Shown here: positions 35,798-45,113 of the stretch, piece by piece
How positions within the stretch are numbered: the first letter of the stretch is position 1
How the letters are laid out: every line of letters begins with the position of its first letter
NCBI RefSeq assembly: GCF_004358185.1
Contig: NZ_SMUV01000057.1
Location: 1 to 64,000 of the forward strand
Direction: 5' to 3'
Origin: Antarcticimicrobium luteum
GTDB lineage: Bacteria; Pseudomonadota; Alphaproteobacteria; Rhodobacterales; Rhodobacteraceae
DNA length: 64,000 bases
Notes under the pieces: generated by a model
Databases searched by the model: none
The model's input: only the letters and a program-made list of their open reading frames with translations
Told to the model about the DNA's origin: nothing
Position numbers and translations under genes: made by a program

Positions 35798-35965
35798 GCC
35801 GTCCCGGACGCCGGCCGCAGCCCGGGCCGGCCCTGCAACCGGCGATGGGCCTCATGATGTTCTTGAACTATTCGGAATTGCCAAGACGCCCCGTCCGTGA
35901 CAGACGGGGCGCTTCTCCATCAGCGCGCGCGAACGCCCCCCACTGACCGCAACGGAGCGACGGAC

Positions 35966-36982
35966 ATGACCAACGCCCTTTCCAAGATGCTGGCCGAAAA
36001 GGAATATCTCCTGGCCGACGGCGCCACCGGGACCAACCTGTTCAACATGGGACTGCAGTCGGGCGACGCCCCCGAGCTGTGGAACCTCGAGGAACCGGCC
36101 AAGATCACCGCGCTCTACAAGGGGGCGGTCGACGCGGGAAGCGACCTGTTCCTGACCAATACCTTTGGCGGCAATGCGGCGCGTCTGAAACTGCACAGCG
36201 AAGAAAAGCGCGTGCGCGAACTGAACCGGGTCGGTGCCGAACTGGGCCGCAACCTGGCGGATAAGACAGAACGCAAGGTCGTCGTGGCCGGCTCGGTCGG
36301 TCCCACCGGCGAGATCATGGAGCCGGTCGGCAGCCTCAGCCACGCGCTGGCGGTCGAGATCTTTCATGAACAGGCCGAAGGGCTGAAAGAGGGCGGCGTC
36401 GACGTGCTCTGGGTGGAAACCATTTCCGCCGCCGAAGAATTCCGTGCCGCCGCCGAGGCCTTTGCGCTGGCCGGCATGCCTTGGTGCGGCACCATGAGCT
36501 TTGACACCGCCGGGCGGACGATGATGGGCATCACCTCGGCCGATCTGGTGCAGCTTGTCGAAGGCCTGCCCAACCCGCCGGTCGCCTTTGGCGCCAATTG
36601 CGGCACCGGCGCCTCGGATATCCTGCGCACGGTTCTGGGCTTTGTCGTCCAGGGCACCGAGCGGCCGATCATCTCCAAGGGCAACGCGGGCATTCCGAAA
36701 TACATGCACGGGCATATCCACTATGACGGCACGCCCGAACTGATGGCCGATTACGCGGTGATGGCCCGCGATGCCGGCGCGCGGATCATCGGCGGCTGCT
36801 GTGGCACCACGCCAGAGCATCTGGCCCACATGCGCGAGGCGCTCGACACCCGCCCGCGCGGCGAGCGCCCGACACTGGAGCAGATCACAGCGGCGCTGGG
36901 GGCCTTCACCTCGGCCACCGACGGCACCGGCGACGATGACGGCGGCGAGGCGCGCACGCGCCGGCGGCGGCGGCGCGGTTAA
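35966..36982 (+). CDS. bmt: Homocysteine S-methyltransferase subunit (betaine--homocysteine methyltransferase type)
   Basis: Homocysteine-binding barrel of 338 aa that matches the N-terminal module of MetH or BHMT as a stand-alone protein. Zinc ligands are seen: GANCGTG and GGCCGTTPEH. ADGATGTNLFNMGLQSGDAPELWN is the N-terminal homocysteine loop. An Arg-rich tail (ARTRRRRRRG) ends the protein. In Phaeobacter and relatives methionine synthase is split into homocysteine-, corrinoid- and pterin-binding proteins; the corrinoid protein is encoded at 60358-61059 here. A betaine-dependent role in a BHMT sense cannot be excluded. Start ATG 35966; a longer start is possible but poorly supported. Confidence 0.85.
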   Translation: MTNALSKMLAEKEYLLADGATGTNLFNMGLQSGDAPELWNLEEPAKITALYKGAVDAGSDLFLTNTFGGNAARLKLHSEEKRVRELNRVGAELGRNLADKTERKVVVAGSVGPTGEIMEPVGSLSHALAVEIFHEQAEGLKEGGVDVLWVETISAAEEFRAAAEAFALAGMPWCGTMSFDTAGRTMMGITSADLVQLVEGLPNPPVAFGANCGTGASDILRTVLGFVVQGTERPIISKGNAGIPKYMHGHIHYDGTPELMADYAVMARDAGARIIGGCCGTTPEHLAHMREALDTRPRGERPTLEQITAALGAFTSATDGTGDDDGGEARTRRRRRRG

Positions 36983-37151
36983 GCCGGGGCCAGCGCCCCG
37001 TCACATGTGCAGAAGATCGCGCGCCGAGCCTGAGGAGTGCGATCCTTTGGACGCCACCGGCCTCGGGGCTGTCTCGTCCATTGATCCGAATGCCCGGCAT
37101 AGGACGGCACCAGACCGCGGGCGGGCGCAGCTGCCCGGTGGACCCCCTGCC

Positions 37152-38711
37152 CTAATCTGCCTCCCGCGCCTCCAGCAGCGCGCGGACATAGCGCACCGGC
37201 ACGCCCAGGTTGGAGCCGCCGAACACCGGCATGATCGCGCTATTGACCGCGATCACCGCGCCGTCCAGCGTCAGGACCGGCCCGCCGCTGCCGCCGTGGG
37301 TGGTCTCGGCGTCATAGACCACCGCCGCCACGGTCGCCTGCCCGACGATGCCCCGACTGGCCAGCGGCGAGATCAGCCCCGCCTCGGCCAGTTTCGCCGC
37401 CACCGTCCAGAAATCGGTGTCGCCACCGGCCTGCAACTCCTCCACGAAGGCGGCGCCCGATTGCGCCAGAAGCGACATCAGTCCGGTGGGATACCCCATC
37501 ACGATCACCCCGTCGCCCGGCGCGGCCATCTCCTCGGCCAGTGGCAGACCGGGCGGCAGCGCCTCGCCCCCCTCCGGTTCCAGCAACGCAAGATCCGCCT
37601 CTTCGCTCACCCGCAAAAGGCGCAGGGGCACCGGGTCGGGACGGTCGGGGAAAAAGGCGATGAAGCGGGTCATCACCGGCTCAAGCGCCGAGGCGCCAAG
37701 GCGCAGCCCAGGGCTCTCGTCCCAGGGCCGGGCCACGTGGCGGTTGGTGACCAGCAACCCCACCCCTTGCAGCGCAAACCCGGTTCCGTTGAACTGCACC
37801 TCGGCCACCGGCCCCTCGCCCTGCAATGACAGGAACGGCTGTCCGCCCGGTTGCAGCAGCGGTACCCCGTCAGGCGTCACCACATGGCGCAGCATCCGGC
37901 CGCTGTCGGTGTCGCGCAGACCGTAGCCGCCCTGGATGAAGGCCACCGAGAGACGCGCGGTGCCGATCACCCGGCGGGCCGCCTCCGAGCGCGCCTCCAG
38001 CGTCTCGAGCCTTTCGGCGGTGCTGCCCAGTCGCCCTTGCAGATCCTCGCGCAGCGCGTTCAGATCGCTCTCACGGATCGCGTCGCGCCGGGCCTGCGCC
38101 AGTTCGGCCGCGATGGTATCGACCTGAATCCCGCCGCTCTCGATCTGTGCCCGCAGGCGCCGGTCGGTCCGGTATTGCAGCACCACCGCCACGGTGAGAA
38201 TCGCCAGCATCAACAGCACCGTCCCGCGGAACAGCACAGTGGTATCGCGGAGCAGACGCCGGCTCAGATCGCCCGAGGCATGCGCCGCCCGCGACGGCAG
38301 CGGCCGTCGGCTCGCCCGCAGGTAGGACAGCGTATCGCCCATGATCTCGCCCAGCGTCGGCACCGGCCGGTGCTGGTTGTCATAGACACGGATGCGCGAG
38401 ATCGGGCCGGCCTCGCCGAATTCAATGACATCGCCGGGGCGCAACCGCGCCTGCCGGAGCGGCGATCCGTTGACCCAGAGCGAGGCCCCCTCCGGCGCCT
38501 CGATGTCGAACACCGCGCCGCTGCGCGCCAGCCGCGCGGCCAGCGTGGCGCCCTGCGGCGGCTCCTCCTGCTCGGCGGTGCAGACAAGCCGACGATCCGT
38601 GGTCAGCCACAGGCCGATACGGGCGCCGGTGATCCATGTCACCTCGCCGCGGCACCGACCGGTCAGATGCTCCAGCGCCGCGACGACAGGGCCTGGGGTC
38701 AGATCCTCCAT
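37152..38711 (-). CDS. FHA-like domain, transmembrane helix and trypsin-like serine protease fusion
   Basis: 519 aa. N-terminal forkhead-associated-like module (about 25-112: LWLTTDRRLVC, FDIEAPEGASLWVNGSPLRQARLRPGDVIEFGEAGP), one TM helix (158-180), a coiled coil (about 190-248), then a trypsin-fold domain with candidate catalytic His325 (VTNRHVA), Asp373 (EADLALL) and Ser475 (THGGSGGPVL). No PDZ domain follows, unlike DegP/HtrA. The FHA part would face the cytoplasm and the protease the periplasm, so it might pass a phospho-dependent signal across the membrane (inference). Isolated gene, 70 bp upstream of the enoyl-CoA hydratase stop. Confidence 0.8.
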   Translation of the reverse strand: MEDLTPGPVVAALEHLTGRCRGEVTWITGARIGLWLTTDRRLVCTAEQEEPPQGATLAARLARSGAVFDIEAPEGASLWVNGSPLRQARLRPGDVIEFGEAGPISRIRVYDNQHRPVPTLGEIMGDTLSYLRASRRPLPSRAAHASGDLSRRLLRDTTVLFRGTVLLMLAILTVAVVLQYRTDRRLRAQIESGGIQVDTIAAELAQARRDAIRESDLNALREDLQGRLGSTAERLETLEARSEAARRVIGTARLSVAFIQGGYGLRDTDSGRMLRHVVTPDGVPLLQPGGQPFLSLQGEGPVAEVQFNGTGFALQGVGLLVTNRHVARPWDESPGLRLGASALEPVMTRFIAFFPDRPDPVPLRLLRVSEEADLALLEPEGGEALPPGLPLAEEMAAPGDGVIVMGYPTGLMSLLAQSGAAFVEELQAGGDTDFWTVAAKLAEAGLISPLASRGIVGQATVAAVVYDAETTHGGSGGPVLTLDGAVIAVNSAIMPVFGGSNLGVPVRYVRALLEAREAD

Positions 38712-38781
38712 CGCGGCTCATGGCACGCCCTTTGCCGCGGGCTGTCAACGGATTTCGCGCGCCGGCAGGCAGAGGCGCCGC

Positions 38782-39555
38782 TCAGCGTCCCTCGAACCTG
38801 GCCGCGCGTTTCTCGGCAAAGGCGACGACGCCCTCCTGGAAATCGCGGGTACGGCCGCAGTTGCCCTGCAGATGTGCCTCGATCGCCAGCTGCTCGGGCA
38901 GGGTCTTGTCGAAACTGCCGCGCAGCGCCGATTTCACCGCGCCAAAGGCTGCGGTCGGTCCCTTGGCCAGATAGGCGGCCCGCTTTCGCCAGTATGCGTC
39001 GAAATCGTCATCCGCCACCGCCTCCCAGATCATGCCCCAGGCCTCGGCCTGCCGCGCCGAGATGCGGTCGGCAAACAGCGCCGCCCCCATCGCCTTGGCC
39101 AGCCCGACCTGCCGCGGCAAGAACCAGGTGCCGCCGGCATCGGGGATCAGCCCGATCCGCGTGAAGGCCTGCAGAAAATAGGCTCGCTCGGTCGCGATCA
39201 CCACGTCGGTCGCCAGCGCCAGGCTGGCCCCCGCCCCCGCCGCCGGACCGTTCACCGCCGCCAGCGTGGGCACCGGGCAGCCATAGATCGCTTCGAGCAT
39301 GGGGGTGTATTCGTCCCGCAGTATCCGCTCCAGGTCCGGCACGCCGCTGCCCGCATCGCCCAGATCCTGCCCAGTGCAAAAGGCCGTCCCGGCGCCGGTC
39401 AGAACGACCGCGCGCGCCTCCTTGCCGGCCCGGCCCATCGCATGGGTGATCTCGGCACGCATCTGCCCCGACAGCGCGTTCATCCGGTCGGGCCGGTTCA
39501 GCGTCAGAACGGCGAGGCCGCCCTCGGTCTCAAGCGTGATGGTCTGATAGTCCAT
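38782..39555 (-). CDS. Enoyl-CoA hydratase/isomerase family protein (PaaG-like)
   Basis: Crotonase-fold enzyme of 257 aa. AFCTGQDLGD gives the first oxyanion region; the second is NGPAAGAGASLALATD. The conserved catalytic-loop DAGGTWFLPRQVGLAKAMG and the Asp in PDAGG fit the PaaG (ring 1,2-epoxyphenylacetyl-CoA isomerase) branch, but a general beta-oxidation role is equally possible. GGGAGA-type site upstream of ATG 39555. Downstream of ccmH by 73 bp on the same strand; no paa genes nearby. Confidence 0.85.
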   Translation of the reverse strand: MDYQTITLETEGGLAVLTLNRPDRMNALSGQMRAEITHAMGRAGKEARAVVLTGAGTAFCTGQDLGDAGSGVPDLERILRDEYTPMLEAIYGCPVPTLAAVNGPAAGAGASLALATDVVIATERAYFLQAFTRIGLIPDAGGTWFLPRQVGLAKAMGAALFADRISARQAEAWGMIWEAVADDDFDAYWRKRAAYLAKGPTAAFGAVKSALRGSFDKTLPEQLAIEAHLQGNCGRTRDFQEGVVAFAEKRAARFEGR

Positions 39556-39628
39556 GGCCCTGTCTCCCTGTGCGATACCGCGGGGACAGTGGCGCAAGCC
39601 CGAACCAAGGAAAAGGGGCGACTAAACG

Positions 39629-40105
39629 TCACTCCTCCAGAATACGGTTCAGGCGCTCCTGCTCGTCGGTGGTCAGCGCGCTTTCCTGCGGGCGCGCCGC
39701 GCCGGCCCGGCCGCGCAGATAGGCCCAGGCCATCGCCGCCGCCATCAGCAGCATCAGCGGCCCCGCCGCCCAGAGCAGCCAGTTCGCCCCGGTGACCGTG
39801 GGCCGCAGCAGGACATATTCGCCATACCGGTCGACGATGAAGGCGACGGCCTCTTCGTTGCTGTCGCCGGCCACCAGCCGCTCGCGCACCAGAATGCGCA
39901 GATCGCGGGCCAGTTCGGCATTCGATTCGTCGATATTCTCGTTCCGGCACACCAGACAGCGCAGATCCTTGCTGATCACCCGCGCCCGCGCCTCCAGCGC
40001 CGGATCGGTCAGGATCTCGTCCGGCTGTACCGCGCCCGCCGGTCCCGACAGGACCAGCGCCAGCGCCAGCAGCGCCCAGCGGATCGCGCTCCCGACGCCG
40101 CTCAT
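39629..40105 (-). CDS. ccmH: Cytochrome c maturation protein CcmH
   Basis: Periplasmic, membrane-anchored thiol reductase for apocytochrome c; 158 aa. Signal-like N-terminus (WALLALALVLSGPAGA), redox motif LRCLVCRNENI (LRCxxCxN), and a C-terminal TM helix (NWLLWAAGPLMLLMAAAMAWAYL). ATG overlaps the ccmF stop (40105-40102, ATGA), so the two are coupled. Confidence 0.95.
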   Translation of the reverse strand: MSGVGSAIRWALLALALVLSGPAGAVQPDEILTDPALEARARVISKDLRCLVCRNENIDESNAELARDLRILVRERLVAGDSNEEAVAFIVDRYGEYVLLRPTVTGANWLLWAAGPLMLLMAAAMAWAYLRGRAGAARPQESALTTDEQERLNRILEE

Positions 40106-42069
40106 TCCGCCGGCACCGTCTGCCGGGCGCCCTTGCGCGCGCCGGCGGCCACGCGGAACCGCCGGTCGCTCAGGCTCATCAGCCCGCCAAGCGCCATCAG
40201 GATGGCACCGCCCCAGATCCAGTTGGCAAAGGGCTTGATATAGGTTCGCACGGTCCAGCCGCCATTATCCTGCCGATCCCCGATCACCACATAGACATCG
40301 CGGGTCACCCCGTTGTCGATCGCGGCCTCGGTGGTCGGCATCTGCGCCACCGGATAGGTCCGTTTCTCGGGATGCAGCGAGGACAGCACCCGGCCACCCC
40401 GCGCCAGCGTCACCGTACCCATGGTCGAGAAATAGTTGGGCCCGCGCACCTGTTCGACCCCGGTCAGCGTCAGCTCGAATGCCCCCACCTCGAACGGCTC
40501 GTTCAGTTGCACGACGCGGATGTCCTCCTGCTCCCAGGCGGTCAGTCCAGCAATGGCAAAGATCGTGATACCCAGGCCCGCATGGGCCATCGCCTTGCCC
40601 CAATCGGCGCGCGGCAGCCGCGCCAGGCGGCCGGGACGCCCGCCGCCGCGCCCGGTGCGCGACCACAGATCGAACGCCGCGCCCGAGACCACCCAAGCCC
40701 CCAGGAACACGCCCACCGGTCCCAGCGCGCTGCGCCCGGTCTGCATCGCCCAGACCAGCAGCGCAAGCGCCACCGCCAGCGCAAAGGCATATCGCAACGA
40801 CCACATCGTGCGCCCCAGCCGTCCGCGTTTCCACGGCAGCATCGCGCCGATCGGCAGGACCAGACCAAGGAGCACCATGAAGGGTGTGAAGGCCGAGTTG
40901 AAGAAAGGCGGCCCGACGCTGAGTTTGCGGTCAAAGGCCATCTCGGCCACGATCGGCCAGAGCGTTCCGAAGAACACCACAAAGCTGGAGACCGCCAGCA
41001 GGATATTGTTCACCACCAGCGCGCTTTCGCGGCTGACCATGCCAAAGACGCCCCGCGCCTCCATCACGCTGGCGCGCGCCGCGAACAGCACCAGCGCGCC
41101 GCCGGTAAAGGTGGCCAGGATGATCAGGATGAACACCCCCCGCTCCGGGTCGGTGGCAAAGGCATGGACCGAGGTCAGCAGCCCCGAGCGCACGATAAAC
41201 GTGCCGATCAGCGAGAAACCGAAGGCCAGGATCGCCAGCAGGATGGTCCAGCTTTTCAGCGCTTCGCGCTTCTCCACCACGATGGCCGAATGCAGCAGCG
41301 CGGCAGCCAGCAGCCAGGGCATGAAGCTGGCATTCTCGACCGGATCCCAGAACCAGAACCCGCCCCAACCCAGTTCGTAATAGGCCCACCAAGACCCCAG
41401 CGCGATGCCGATGGTGAGGAAGATCCAGGCCGCCAGCGTCCAGGGCCGCACCCAGCGCGCCCAGGCGGCGTCCACCCGCCCCTCGATCAGGGCCGCGACC
41501 GCAAAGCTGAACGACATGCTCAGGCCGACATAGCCCAGATAGAGAAACGGCGGATGAAAGGCCAAACCGGGATCCTGCAACAGCGGGTTCAGATCCTCGC
41601 CGTCAAACGGCGGCACCGCGAGGCGCAGGAACGGGTTCGAGGTGAACAGGATAAAGGCATAGAACGCCACGCCGATCGCCGCCTGCACCGACAGCACCCG
41701 CGCCTTGAGCGTGGGCGGCAGGTTGCCGCCGAACCAGGCCGCCATCGCGCCAAAGAGCGCCACGATCAGCACCCAGAGCAGCATCGACCCCTCATGGTTC
41801 CCCCAGAGCCCGCTGATCTTGTACAGCATCGGCTTGGCCGAATGGCTGTTCAGCGTCACCACCCGCAGCGAGAAATCCGAGGTGATGAAGGCATGCATCA
41901 GCGCCGCGAAGGCAAAGCCGGTCATCAGCAATTGCAGCGTCGCGGCGGGTTCGGCCACGGCCATCCAGCCGGACCAGCGTTTTTGCGCGCCGATCATCGG
42001 CACGATCATCTGAATGATAGCCGCCATAAAGGCGAGCACGAGGGCAAAGTGACCGAGTTCTGTAATCAT
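40102..42069 (-). CDS. ccmF: Heme lyase CcmF
   Basis: 655-aa polytopic membrane protein that ligates heme to apocytochrome c with CcmH. The tryptophan-rich WWD motif is seen as GSWWAYYELGWGGFWFWDPVENASFMPWL; conserved histidines lie in LWGNHEGSMLLW and FHPPFLYLGYVG. About 15 hydrophobic segments and a large periplasmic loop near the C-terminus. It follows the holin gene on the same strand with an 85-bp gap, and precedes ccmH. Confidence 0.96.
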   Translation of the reverse strand: MITELGHFALVLAFMAAIIQMIVPMIGAQKRWSGWMAVAEPAATLQLLMTGFAFAALMHAFITSDFSLRVVTLNSHSAKPMLYKISGLWGNHEGSMLLWVLIVALFGAMAAWFGGNLPPTLKARVLSVQAAIGVAFYAFILFTSNPFLRLAVPPFDGEDLNPLLQDPGLAFHPPFLYLGYVGLSMSFSFAVAALIEGRVDAAWARWVRPWTLAAWIFLTIGIALGSWWAYYELGWGGFWFWDPVENASFMPWLLAAALLHSAIVVEKREALKSWTILLAILAFGFSLIGTFIVRSGLLTSVHAFATDPERGVFILIILATFTGGALVLFAARASVMEARGVFGMVSRESALVVNNILLAVSSFVVFFGTLWPIVAEMAFDRKLSVGPPFFNSAFTPFMVLLGLVLPIGAMLPWKRGRLGRTMWSLRYAFALAVALALLVWAMQTGRSALGPVGVFLGAWVVSGAAFDLWSRTGRGGGRPGRLARLPRADWGKAMAHAGLGITIFAIAGLTAWEQEDIRVVQLNEPFEVGAFELTLTGVEQVRGPNYFSTMGTVTLARGGRVLSSLHPEKRTYPVAQMPTTEAAIDNGVTRDVYVVIGDRQDNGGWTVRTYIKPFANWIWGGAILMALGGLMSLSDRRFRVAAGARKGARQTVPAE

Positions 42070-42154
42070 GCCCCGTTGTTAAGCCATGCGCGGCGGCATG
42101 GCCAATCACTTTCGGACCGCCGGTGCGATCAGATTGTCGCATCCCACCTGCAGC

Positions 42155-42748
42155 TTATCCGGACGCCGCTTTATCGCCACGCCCTGCCCGCCAATCCTCC
42201 AGCGCCGGATTAACCTCGGGCAGCGTGGCCGAAAGCGCCAGTTGCGCATCCCCCCCCGGATCGGCCGCCCTGGGGGTGTCGGCGCGCATCCGCTCCAGAC
42301 TGGCGATATTCTCCATCATCTGCGGCGCGGCGGTCAGGCTCGCCGCCAGATCGCGCTGAAACGCCTGAGTCTTCACCTGATAGCGCGCGCCGAAATAAAA
42401 CGACACGATCACGCCAAGAAGCCACCAGAGCGGTTCCGGCACCAGCGCCAGCCCCTGCATCCGCGCAGCGAACCACAGCGGATCGAGCATCGCCGCGCCG
42501 AACAGCCCCAGTGTTCCCAGCGCCAGCGCCGGACGCGGCAGCCGGTTAACCCCGTCCATCACCCGGTCGAACAGGCCCGCGCGCGGGCCACCGAATTCCG
42601 CCCCGAACTGCCGCATCGCCTGGGTTTGCAGGCCCGCACCCCGCACCGCCCCCGCCTCGGCGTTTTCACGAAAAACCTCGACAGTATCGCGTACAATATT
42701 GGTATTGCTTCCGAAAACCGCCTTCAAAAGGTCCAGAATCATCCCCAT
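42155..42748 (-). CDS. Holin family protein (3TM type)
   Basis: 197 aa. N-terminal MGMILDLLKAVFGSNTNIV and VFRENAEAGAVRG, then two to three hydrophobic stretches (LALGTLGLFGAAMLDPLWFAA; PLWWLLGVIVSFYFGARYQV), the pattern of the 3TM holin family attached to GH108 muramidases in Rhodobacteraceae. It overlaps the end of the endolysin gene by ATGGGGATGA; ATG 42742 is an alternative. Together they form a lysis cassette, as used for release of gene transfer agent particles. Confidence 0.78.
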   Translation of the reverse strand: MGMILDLLKAVFGSNTNIVRDTVEVFRENAEAGAVRGAGLQTQAMRQFGAEFGGPRAGLFDRVMDGVNRLPRPALALGTLGLFGAAMLDPLWFAARMQGLALVPEPLWWLLGVIVSFYFGARYQVKTQAFQRDLAASLTAAPQMMENIASLERMRADTPRAADPGGDAQLALSATLPEVNPALEDWRAGRGDKAASG

Positions 42749-43350
42749 GCCGCCACCCGTTCGGAAAATTCCGCCGCGCTCAGACGATACCGCGGCGACA
42801 GGAATTCCTCTGCCCGCCTGATCCAGCCGCCCTTGCCGCCCGCGAGGGTGCGCGCGTATTTCCGGCTCGGCGGCCGCTGGTCCGCCAGCCGGAAATAGTA
42901 ATTGCGCCGCGCCACCCCATAGGCATCGCACAGCGCCACCGGATCGGGCCGCGCCGCCGCCTGCGCCGCGGCGATGGTCTGTGGACCGATCGCCCCGTCC
43001 ACGGCGACGCCAAAGCCCATCTCGCGCAGCAGCCGCTGCAGGATTTTCACCGCATTGGACCCCGCGTTCACATACATGTCGAACAGCGACGGCTGCAGCG
43101 CGCCCGGCATCTCGGCGATGCGCGGGCGGGTATAGTAATGCGTGATAAAGATCTCCACCGCCTGCGCCCGGCTCAGCGCGCGCAGATCCGCCAGCCCCAC
43201 GGTGCCGTCGCCGGTCAGATCCAGCCGCAGCCGCTGCAGCGTATGAAGGGTCACCCCGCGATGGGTCGCGCCGCCGGGATCGTCGGGATCGTTCACGAAG
43301 CCGCCTTCCCGATCCACGATCTCTTCCGCGATCTGCCGCACATCCTGCAT
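42739..43350 (-). CDS. Holin-associated N-acetylmuramidase (GH108 endolysin)
   Basis: Peptidoglycan hydrolase of 203 aa. The GH108 signature is at the N-terminus (VDREGGFVNDPDDPGGATHRGVT, catalytic Glu in EGGF), followed by MPGALQPSLFDMYVNAGSNAVKILQRLL and the PG-binding-like GFGVAVDGAIGPQTIAAAQ. No signal peptide, so holin-dependent export is expected. It precedes the overlapping holin gene. There are no phage structural genes nearby, in line with a dispersed lysis module of a gene transfer agent rather than a prophage. Confidence 0.88.
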   Translation of the reverse strand: MQDVRQIAEEIVDREGGFVNDPDDPGGATHRGVTLHTLQRLRLDLTGDGTVGLADLRALSRAQAVEIFITHYYTRPRIAEMPGALQPSLFDMYVNAGSNAVKILQRLLREMGFGVAVDGAIGPQTIAAAQAAARPDPVALCDAYGVARRNYYFRLADQRPPSRKYARTLAGGKGGWIRRAEEFLSPRYRLSAAEFSERVAAWG

Positions 43351-43423
43351 CGGCGCTCTCCTGTCCAGAACCGCGGGAAACGCTGCGGTAAAAGGATTAA
43401 CACCGCCTCACACCACCGTGCGC

Positions 43424-43458
43424 CAAAAGAAAAAGGCCGGGCAACACGTGCCCGGCCT
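43424..43458 (-). terminator. Intrinsic terminator between ccmE and the lysis cassette
   Basis: Stem AGGCCGGGCA / TGCCCGGCCT (43434-43443 with 43449-43458), 5-nt loop. On the minus strand the stem is followed by TTTTTCTTTT. It lies 84 bp past the ccmE stop and separates argC-ccmE from the endolysin-holin-ccmF-ccmH group. Confidence 0.88.
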
Positions 43459-43542
43459 CGTCTTTTCTGGCTCAAAGGGTGCCGCCGAAGCGCTTCAGGG
43501 ACGGCATGAACCGCCTGCCGGAGACCTCGCGCGCGGCCGCGA

Positions 43543-43989
43543 TCAGCTCTCGCCCGGCGTCTTGTAGACGCCCTGTTCCTTCAACGCGTCCAACACCTCT
43601 TTTGGCATGTAGGTCTCGTCGTGTTTCGCAAGGATTTCGGTGGCTTCGAACACGCCGTTCACGTAACGACCGGTGCCCACCATGCCCTGATTCTCGCCGA
43701 ACAGGTCGGGCAGCACCCCGGTAAAGACCACCGGGATCGTGGCGCCACCATCGGTCACCGAAAACTTCACCGTCTCGCCCTGTCCGCGCAGCAGCGAGCC
43801 TTCCTCGACCAGCCCGCCGATGCGGAACACCTCGGTCGGCGCGGGCGGCTCGGCCACGATCTGGCTGGGCGCCCGGAAAAAGTTGATACCGTCCCGCATC
43901 GCATAGCCGATCAGCCCGGTCGAGATCACCAGGGCAACGGCGGCCAAGGCGATGATCTGTATACGCCGCTGTTTCTTCAGACTTTTCAT
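43543..43989 (-). CDS. ccmE: Cytochrome c maturation protein CcmE (heme chaperone)
   Basis: 148-aa periplasmic heme chaperone with an N-terminal anchor (IQIIALAAVALVISTGLIGYAMRD) and an OB-fold barrel. The heme-binding His is in ILAKHDETYMPKEV, the standard H-x-x-x-Y motif. ATG 43989 is preceded by GAGG; a GTG two codons upstream is possible. It follows argC by 25 bp. Confidence 0.95.
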   Translation of the reverse strand: MKSLKKQRRIQIIALAAVALVISTGLIGYAMRDGINFFRAPSQIVAEPPAPTEVFRIGGLVEEGSLLRGQGETVKFSVTDGGATIPVVFTGVLPDLFGENQGMVGTGRYVNGVFEATEILAKHDETYMPKEVLDALKEQGVYKTPGES

Positions 43990-44014
43990 AGCCACCTCAC
44001 CCCGGAACCTGAAC

Positions 44015-45043
44015 CTATGGGAACAGCGGGGCCATGGTCAGCCCCTCCTCCTCGTTCTCACCTAGCATCAGGTTGGCATTTTGCAACGCCTGGCCGCTGC
44101 TACCTTTTGTCAGGTTATCGAGCGCGGCAAAGACGATGGCCCGACCGGGCAGCCGGTCGGCGGCCACACCGATATGGCAATAGTTCGAGCCGCGCACATG
44201 GTGGGTGCTGGGCGCCTCGCCAAAGGGCAGCATCTGGATAAAGGGCTCGTCCGCATAGGCCGCCGCCAACGTGTCATGGATCGCCTGCGCGTCGCCCTTG
44301 ACATAGACCGTCGCCAGAATGCCCCGGTTGGCGGGGATCAGATGCGGGGTGAACTGCACCTTGACCGGCCGGCCTGCCAGTTTGGAGAACTCCTGATCGA
44401 ATTCGCCCAGATGCCGGTGGGTGCTGCCGATGGCATAGGGGTTATATCCCTCGCTCAGTTCCGCATGCAGCAGGTTTTCCTTCAGGCTGCGGCCGGCGCC
44501 GGAAACGGCGCATTTCAGGTCCAGGATGATCTCGTCCAGATCGATTACACCGGCGCTGATCAGCGGCCGCAGGGCAAACTGCCCGGTCGCCGCGTTGCAC
44601 CCCGTCCCGGCCACCAGCCGCGCGCCCCGGATCTCCTCGCGGTAGAATTCGGTGAGGCCATAGACCGCCTCCTCCTGCTGGGCCAGCGCGGCATGTTTGT
44701 TGCCATACCACATCTCATAGTCCGCCGGATCGCGCAGCCGGAAATCCGCCGACAGATCGACGATCTTCAGATCCCCGGGCAGCGCCGCGATCACCTCCTG
44801 GCTGGTCTTGTGCGGCAGCGCGCAAAAGCACAGATCGATCTGCGAAAAGTCGATCTCGTCGATCCTGCACAGCCTCGGCAGGCTCATGTGGCGCAGATGC
44901 GGGAACACCTCGGCCATTTCCATGCCGGCCTTGCGTTCGCCCGACAGCGCGGTGATCTCTAGATTGGGATGCTGGGCAATCAGCCGGATCAGCTCGGCCC
45001 CGGTATACCCGCTGGCCCCCAGGATGGCGATCTTATGGGTCAT
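44015..45043 (-). CDS. argC: N-acetyl-gamma-glutamyl-phosphate reductase
   Basis: NADPH-dependent third step of arginine synthesis; 342 aa, type 1. N-terminal [23 protein letters not shown] (Rossmann), catalytic Cys in [18 protein letters not shown], and [17 protein letters not shown] with the conserved His. AGAGG lies 6 bp before ATG 45043. Upstream murI ends at 45114. Confidence 0.96.
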   Translation of the reverse strand: MTHKIAILGASGYTGAELIRLIAQHPNLEITALSGERKAGMEMAEVFPHLRHMSLPRLCRIDEIDFSQIDLCFCALPHKTSQEVIAALPGDLKIVDLSADFRLRDPADYEMWYGNKHAALAQQEEAVYGLTEFYREEIRGARLVAGTGCNAATGQFALRPLISAGVIDLDEIILDLKCAVSGAGRSLKENLLHAELSEGYNPYAIGSTHRHLGEFDQEFSKLAGRPVKVQFTPHLIPANRGILATVYVKGDAQAIHDTLAAAYADEPFIQMLPFGEAPSTHHVRGSNYCHIGVAADRLPGRAIVFAALDNLTKGSSGQALQNANLMLGENEEEGLTMAPLFP

Positions 45044-45113
45044 CATCGACCTCTTACATGTTGGAATTTCAATATTTCTTGACAGAACGGGCCGGAACAC
45101 GGCCCCCGGCGGG

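Noticed and set aside
42739-43350. Prophage region
   Set aside because: Only endolysin and holin are present; no integrase, capsid, tail or terminase genes occur around them.
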